This document shows, one piece after another, positions 6,075-7,819 of a stretch of DNA of 7,819 bases. The notes under the pieces are model-generated. The model saw only the letters and a list, made by a program, of their open reading frames with translations, had not been told where the DNA came from and did no database searches. Source of the stretch: Chloroflexota bacterium (lineage in GTDB: Bacteria > Chloroflexota > Dehalococcoidia > Tepidiformales > Tepidiformaceae). The number at the start of each line of letters is the position of its first letter. The first letter of the stretch is position 1. The stretch is taken from the NCBI GenBank assembly GCA_025350285.1, contig JANXYE010000098.1, positions 1 to 7,819 on the forward strand, read 5' to 3'. A program made the position numbers and the translations under genes.

Positions 6075-6089
6075 GTTCTGAGTTCTGAG
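6072..6089 (+). repeat. Heptamer tandem repeat over the crotonase stop codon
   Basis: TGAGTTC occurs twice in tandem (6072-6078, 6079-6085), followed by TGAG. The first unit contains the TGA stop codon of the crotonase-fold gene. It is short, so slippage or chance is possible. Confidence 0.5.
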
Positions 6090-6338
6090 GGTCAAGAGAG
6101 TGGCCGGACATGCTGGCGTCTGGGAGATGACCTGGGCGCCGGACGGACGGGCGACGTTTGAGTAAGGCGACTCAGCCAGGCCGGGTGAGACACACGTCAT
6201 CTCGCGACGATGCGGCGGGCACGAGATTTTCGCCGACACCGTACGCTTCCCTTGCTGGCACGGCCGCGCGCGCGCGCGTACTATCACTGACTGCGTCCTT
6301 GGTCACCCATATCGGCCCGGCGCGTAGGAAATCGAAAC
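6075..6338. other. Gap between crotonase and thiolase genes with nested inverted repeats and a CG run
   Basis: I find no convincing gene in these 264 bp. GAGATGAC (6124-6131) pairs with GTCATCTC (6196-6203), CCTGG (6131-6135) with CCAGG (6176-6180), and TGAGT (6159-6163) with ACTCA (6170-6174). These could form a nested structure of about 80 nt. Further right a (CG)7 run lies at 6265-6278, followed by TACTAT (6279-6284), a weak -10-like hexamer without a well-spaced -35 box. The thiolase promoter is probably in this gap but I cannot place it. Confidence 0.45.
6265..6278. repeat. (CG)7 dinucleotide run
   Basis: Seven CG units followed by TA give 16 bases of alternating pyrimidine and purine, a classical Z-DNA-prone sequence, 60 bp upstream of the thiolase start. 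Confidence 0.75.
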
Positions 6339-7643
6339 ATGGAACTCAGAAATGCCGTCATCGTGGATGGCGCCCGCTCGGCCTTCGCCCGTGGTGGCCG
6401 TGGCAAGCTCGTCGCCACTCGCCTGGATGAAGCCGGAGCGCAGGTTCTCCGCGCACTGCTCGATCGCAATCCCAAGATCGCCGATGACATGATCGAAGAC
6501 ATCGGACTCGGCAACGTGGTATCCATCCCGGAACTCGCCGGTATCGGAGCGGACACCGTTGCGCGCCTGGCCGGGCTTCCGGCCGAGATCTCGGCGTTTG
6601 ATAGCAACCGTCAGTGCGGCTCGAGCATGGAGACCCTGCATCGCATCGCGCAGTCCATTCAGGTGGGCGCCACCGATTGCGGCGTCGCGATGGGTATCGA
6701 GCGCATGGGCCGCCAGCTAGGCGGTGGCGCGCGCGGCGACACCAACCGCCTCACCGAGTTCAACAAGCGCCGGCTCGAACAGAACCCCGTCCAGCGCAAC
6801 ATGGCGAAGAACCACTTCGATGACTTCTCGGTGCCCTTCCAGGATGAGATCCTGGACTACTCGCCCGTGCTCTCCATGACTCAGACGGCCCAAAACGCGG
6901 CAGAAGTTTACGGCCTCTCCCGGGAGGATCTGGACCAGTTCGCGGTTGAGAGCCACCGTAAGGCCGTCGCGGCCTACGCCGCCGGCGTCTACAAGGACGA
7001 AATCATCCCGCTCGAAGTCGAAGAACCGGTCTTCGACGACCAGGGCAACTGGGTGGCCGATACGCGCGGCAAGACGATCATCTTCGACCGCGACGAGTGC
7101 ATCCGCGCTGGCACCAACATCGAAGCGCTCTCACAGCTACAGCCGGTGAAGGGCATCGTCAGTCCGACGGGCGCTGAACTGCGGATCACGGCCGGAAACT
7201 CCTGCCCGACGAACGACGGCATCACGGCCGCCATCATCATGAGCGAGGAGCGCGCCCGCGAACTGGGTCTTGAGCCGCTTGCGCGCATCATTGGCTACGG
7301 CGTTTCCGGCGTGAAGCCCCAGGTGATGGGCCTTGGACCCATCCCCTCGACCAGGAAAGCGCTTCGCCACGCCGGCCTCACGGCCGATCAGATCGACCGG
7401 GTCGAGTTCAACGAAGCCTTCGCCGCCCAGGTGATCCCGACGTGCATCGAGTTGGGGATTCCTCTGAGCAAGGTGAACGTGAACGGCGGCTCGATCGCTA
7501 TCGGCCATCCGCTCGGCGCCACCGGCACCCGGCTCGTACTCGCGGTGGCGCACGAATTGCGCCGCAGCGGTGGACGCTACGGTCTGGCCACGCAGTGCAT
7601 CGGCGCCGGCATGGGCATCAGTACCATCATCGAACGGATTTAG
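6339..7643 (+). CDS. Thiolase (acetyl-CoA C-acyltransferase/acetyltransferase)
   Basis: A complete 434-residue thiolase, at the long end of the usual 390-430. The nucleophile is C93 in NRQCGSSM. NEAFAAQ (358-364) supplies N358, GGSIAIGHPLGATG (383-396) supplies H390, and CIGAGMG (420-426) supplies the acid/base C420, so all catalytic residues are present. The family either cleaves 3-ketoacyl-CoA with CoA in beta-oxidation or condenses two acetyl-CoA. A loop region of about 125-175 is rich in charged residues and may help explain the length. No signal peptide or membrane segment; soluble, and typically a tetramer. AGGAA lies 8 bases before the ATG. It follows the crotonase-fold gene on the same strand after 264 bp and ends at two hairpins. 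With the mutase nearby, a role in breaking down acyl-CoAs to acetyl- and propionyl-CoA is likely, though chain-length preference cannot be read from sequence. Confidence 0.95.
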   Translation: MELRNAVIVDGARSAFARGGRGKLVATRLDEAGAQVLRALLDRNPKIADDMIEDIGLGNVVSIPELAGIGADTVARLAGLPAEISAFDSNRQCGSSMETLHRIAQSIQVGATDCGVAMGIERMGRQLGGGARGDTNRLTEFNKRRLEQNPVQRNMAKNHFDDFSVPFQDEILDYSPVLSMTQTAQNAAEVYGLSREDLDQFAVESHRKAVAAYAAGVYKDEIIPLEVEEPVFDDQGNWVADTRGKTIIFDRDECIRAGTNIEALSQLQPVKGIVSPTGAELRITAGNSCPTNDGITAAIIMSEERARELGLEPLARIIGYGVSGVKPQVMGLGPIPSTRKALRHAGLTADQIDRVEFNEAFAAQVIPTCIELGIPLSKVNVNGGSIAIGHPLGATGTRLVLAVAHELRRSGGRYGLATQCIGAGMGISTIIERI

Positions 7644-7651
7644 TCCGTTCG
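7631..7651 (+). repeat. Hairpin with the thiolase stop codon in its loop
   Basis: CGAACGGA (7631-7638) and TCCGTTCG (7644-7651) form a perfect 8-bp stem with loop TTTAG, which contains the TAG stop. It lies 15 bases before the larger terminator hairpin. It could protect the 3' end of the message or aid termination. Confidence 0.5.
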
Positions 7652-7666
7652 TCCGCAAACACGCAG

Positions 7667-7695
7667 GAAGAGGCCCCGCCAGGCGGGGCCTCTTC
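7667..7695. terminator. Strong GC-rich terminator hairpin, probably bidirectional
   Basis: Positions 7667-7679 (GAAGAGGCCCCGC) pair perfectly with 7683-7695 (GCGGGGCCTCTTC), a 13-bp stem with loop CAG. The tail on the plus strand (GCGTTGCGT) is poor in T. On the minus strand the tail reads CTGCGTGTTTG, slightly better. It sits between the thiolase and an apparent convergent gene, as expected of a shared terminator. Confidence 0.75.
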
Positions 7696-7705
7696 GCGTT
7701 GCGTC

Positions 7706-7819
7706 TCAGCGCCGCCAAATCTTGCGCCGGCCCCAACACCACGAACAGACACTGACCGGGCGATCGATCACGACCCGTCCCTCGCGCATCGGGTAGGCGC
7801 GTTCGGAAACGTGCGCCCC
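7706..7819 (-). CDS. C-terminal end of a convergent gene, cut by the window edge
   Basis: The minus strand is open for 37 codons from the window edge to a TGA at 7706-7708. The visible end reads YPMREGRVVIDRP (9-21 of the visible part), then CSWCWGRRKIWRR, with a CxxC pair and a basic, Trp-rich tail. Most third codon positions are G or C, as in the surrounding genes, and a hairpin able to terminate in this direction lies 11 bases past the stop. The other frames are either stopped or continue thiolase shadow frames. I do not recognise a family; the CxxC might hold a metal if matched by another pair upstream. The fragment is short, so the call is tentative. Confidence 0.42.
   Translation of the reverse strand, partial: GAHVSERAYPMREGRVVIDRPVSVCSWCWGRRKIWRR

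Noticed and set aside
6158..6430. 90-codon plus-strand open frame between crotonase and thiolase
   Set aside because: It runs into the thiolase gene in the wrong frame, has no ribosome site and a composition typical of shadow frames.
1..7819. Mobile elements, CRISPR arrays, tRNA/rRNA genes or defence systems
   Set aside because: No transposase, integrase, nuclease or repeat-spacer pattern was seen, no RNA gene was recognised, and coding style is uniform throughout.

Overview
This is a GC-rich, densely coding bacterial window built around acyl-CoA metabolism plus a regulatory pair. The stand-alone catalytic subunit of methylmalonyl-CoA mutase, the FmdB zinc-ribbon protein with a long charged tail, and the unusual OmpR-like regulator followed by a coiled-coil protein suggest a Chloroflexota-type organism. 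That placement rests on remembered family patterns, not on a search, and is only moderately secure. There are no rRNA or tRNA genes, insertion sequences, phage genes or CRISPR repeats, and coding style is uniform, so the window looks like resident chromosome.

Left half, minus strand (about 3570 down to 6): a good sigma70-like promoter drives the large chain of methylmalonyl-CoA mutase. Next come a DinB/DfsB-type four-helix protein whose GTG start shares one base with the mutase stop, a two-part VOC (glyoxalase fold) protein 2 bp further on, and, after 134 bp, an FmdB-type zinc-ribbon protein. The first three genes are almost certainly one translationally coupled operon. The B12-binding small subunit of the mutase is not in the window.

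Centre: a 361-bp divergent intergenic region holds the mutase promoter, a less GC-rich stretch and two small palindromes. To its right, on the plus strand, lies an OmpR/PhoB-type transcription factor whose receiver-like domain has lost every phosphorylation residue. After 33 bp comes a coiled-coil protein of unknown function with a small C-terminal alpha/beta module.

Right half, plus strand: a crotonase-fold protein (enoyl-CoA hydratase/isomerase family) lacking both standard hydratase glutamates, a 264-bp gap with several repeats and possible hairpins, and a complete thiolase. Two consecutive hairpins follow the thiolase; the second is a strong, probably bidirectional terminator. The last ~110 bp appear to hold the C-terminal end of a convergent minus-strand gene.

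Working model (inference): crotonase and thiolase act in beta-oxidation-like breakdown of acyl-CoAs that yields acetyl-CoA and propionyl-CoA. The mutase converts methylmalonyl-CoA (from propionyl-CoA) to succinyl-CoA. The phosphorylation-independent regulator, divergent from the mutase operon, is a plausible local controller. The least familiar parts are the pseudo-receiver/coiled-coil pair, the crotonase with altered active site, and the DinB and VOC genes locked to the mutase.
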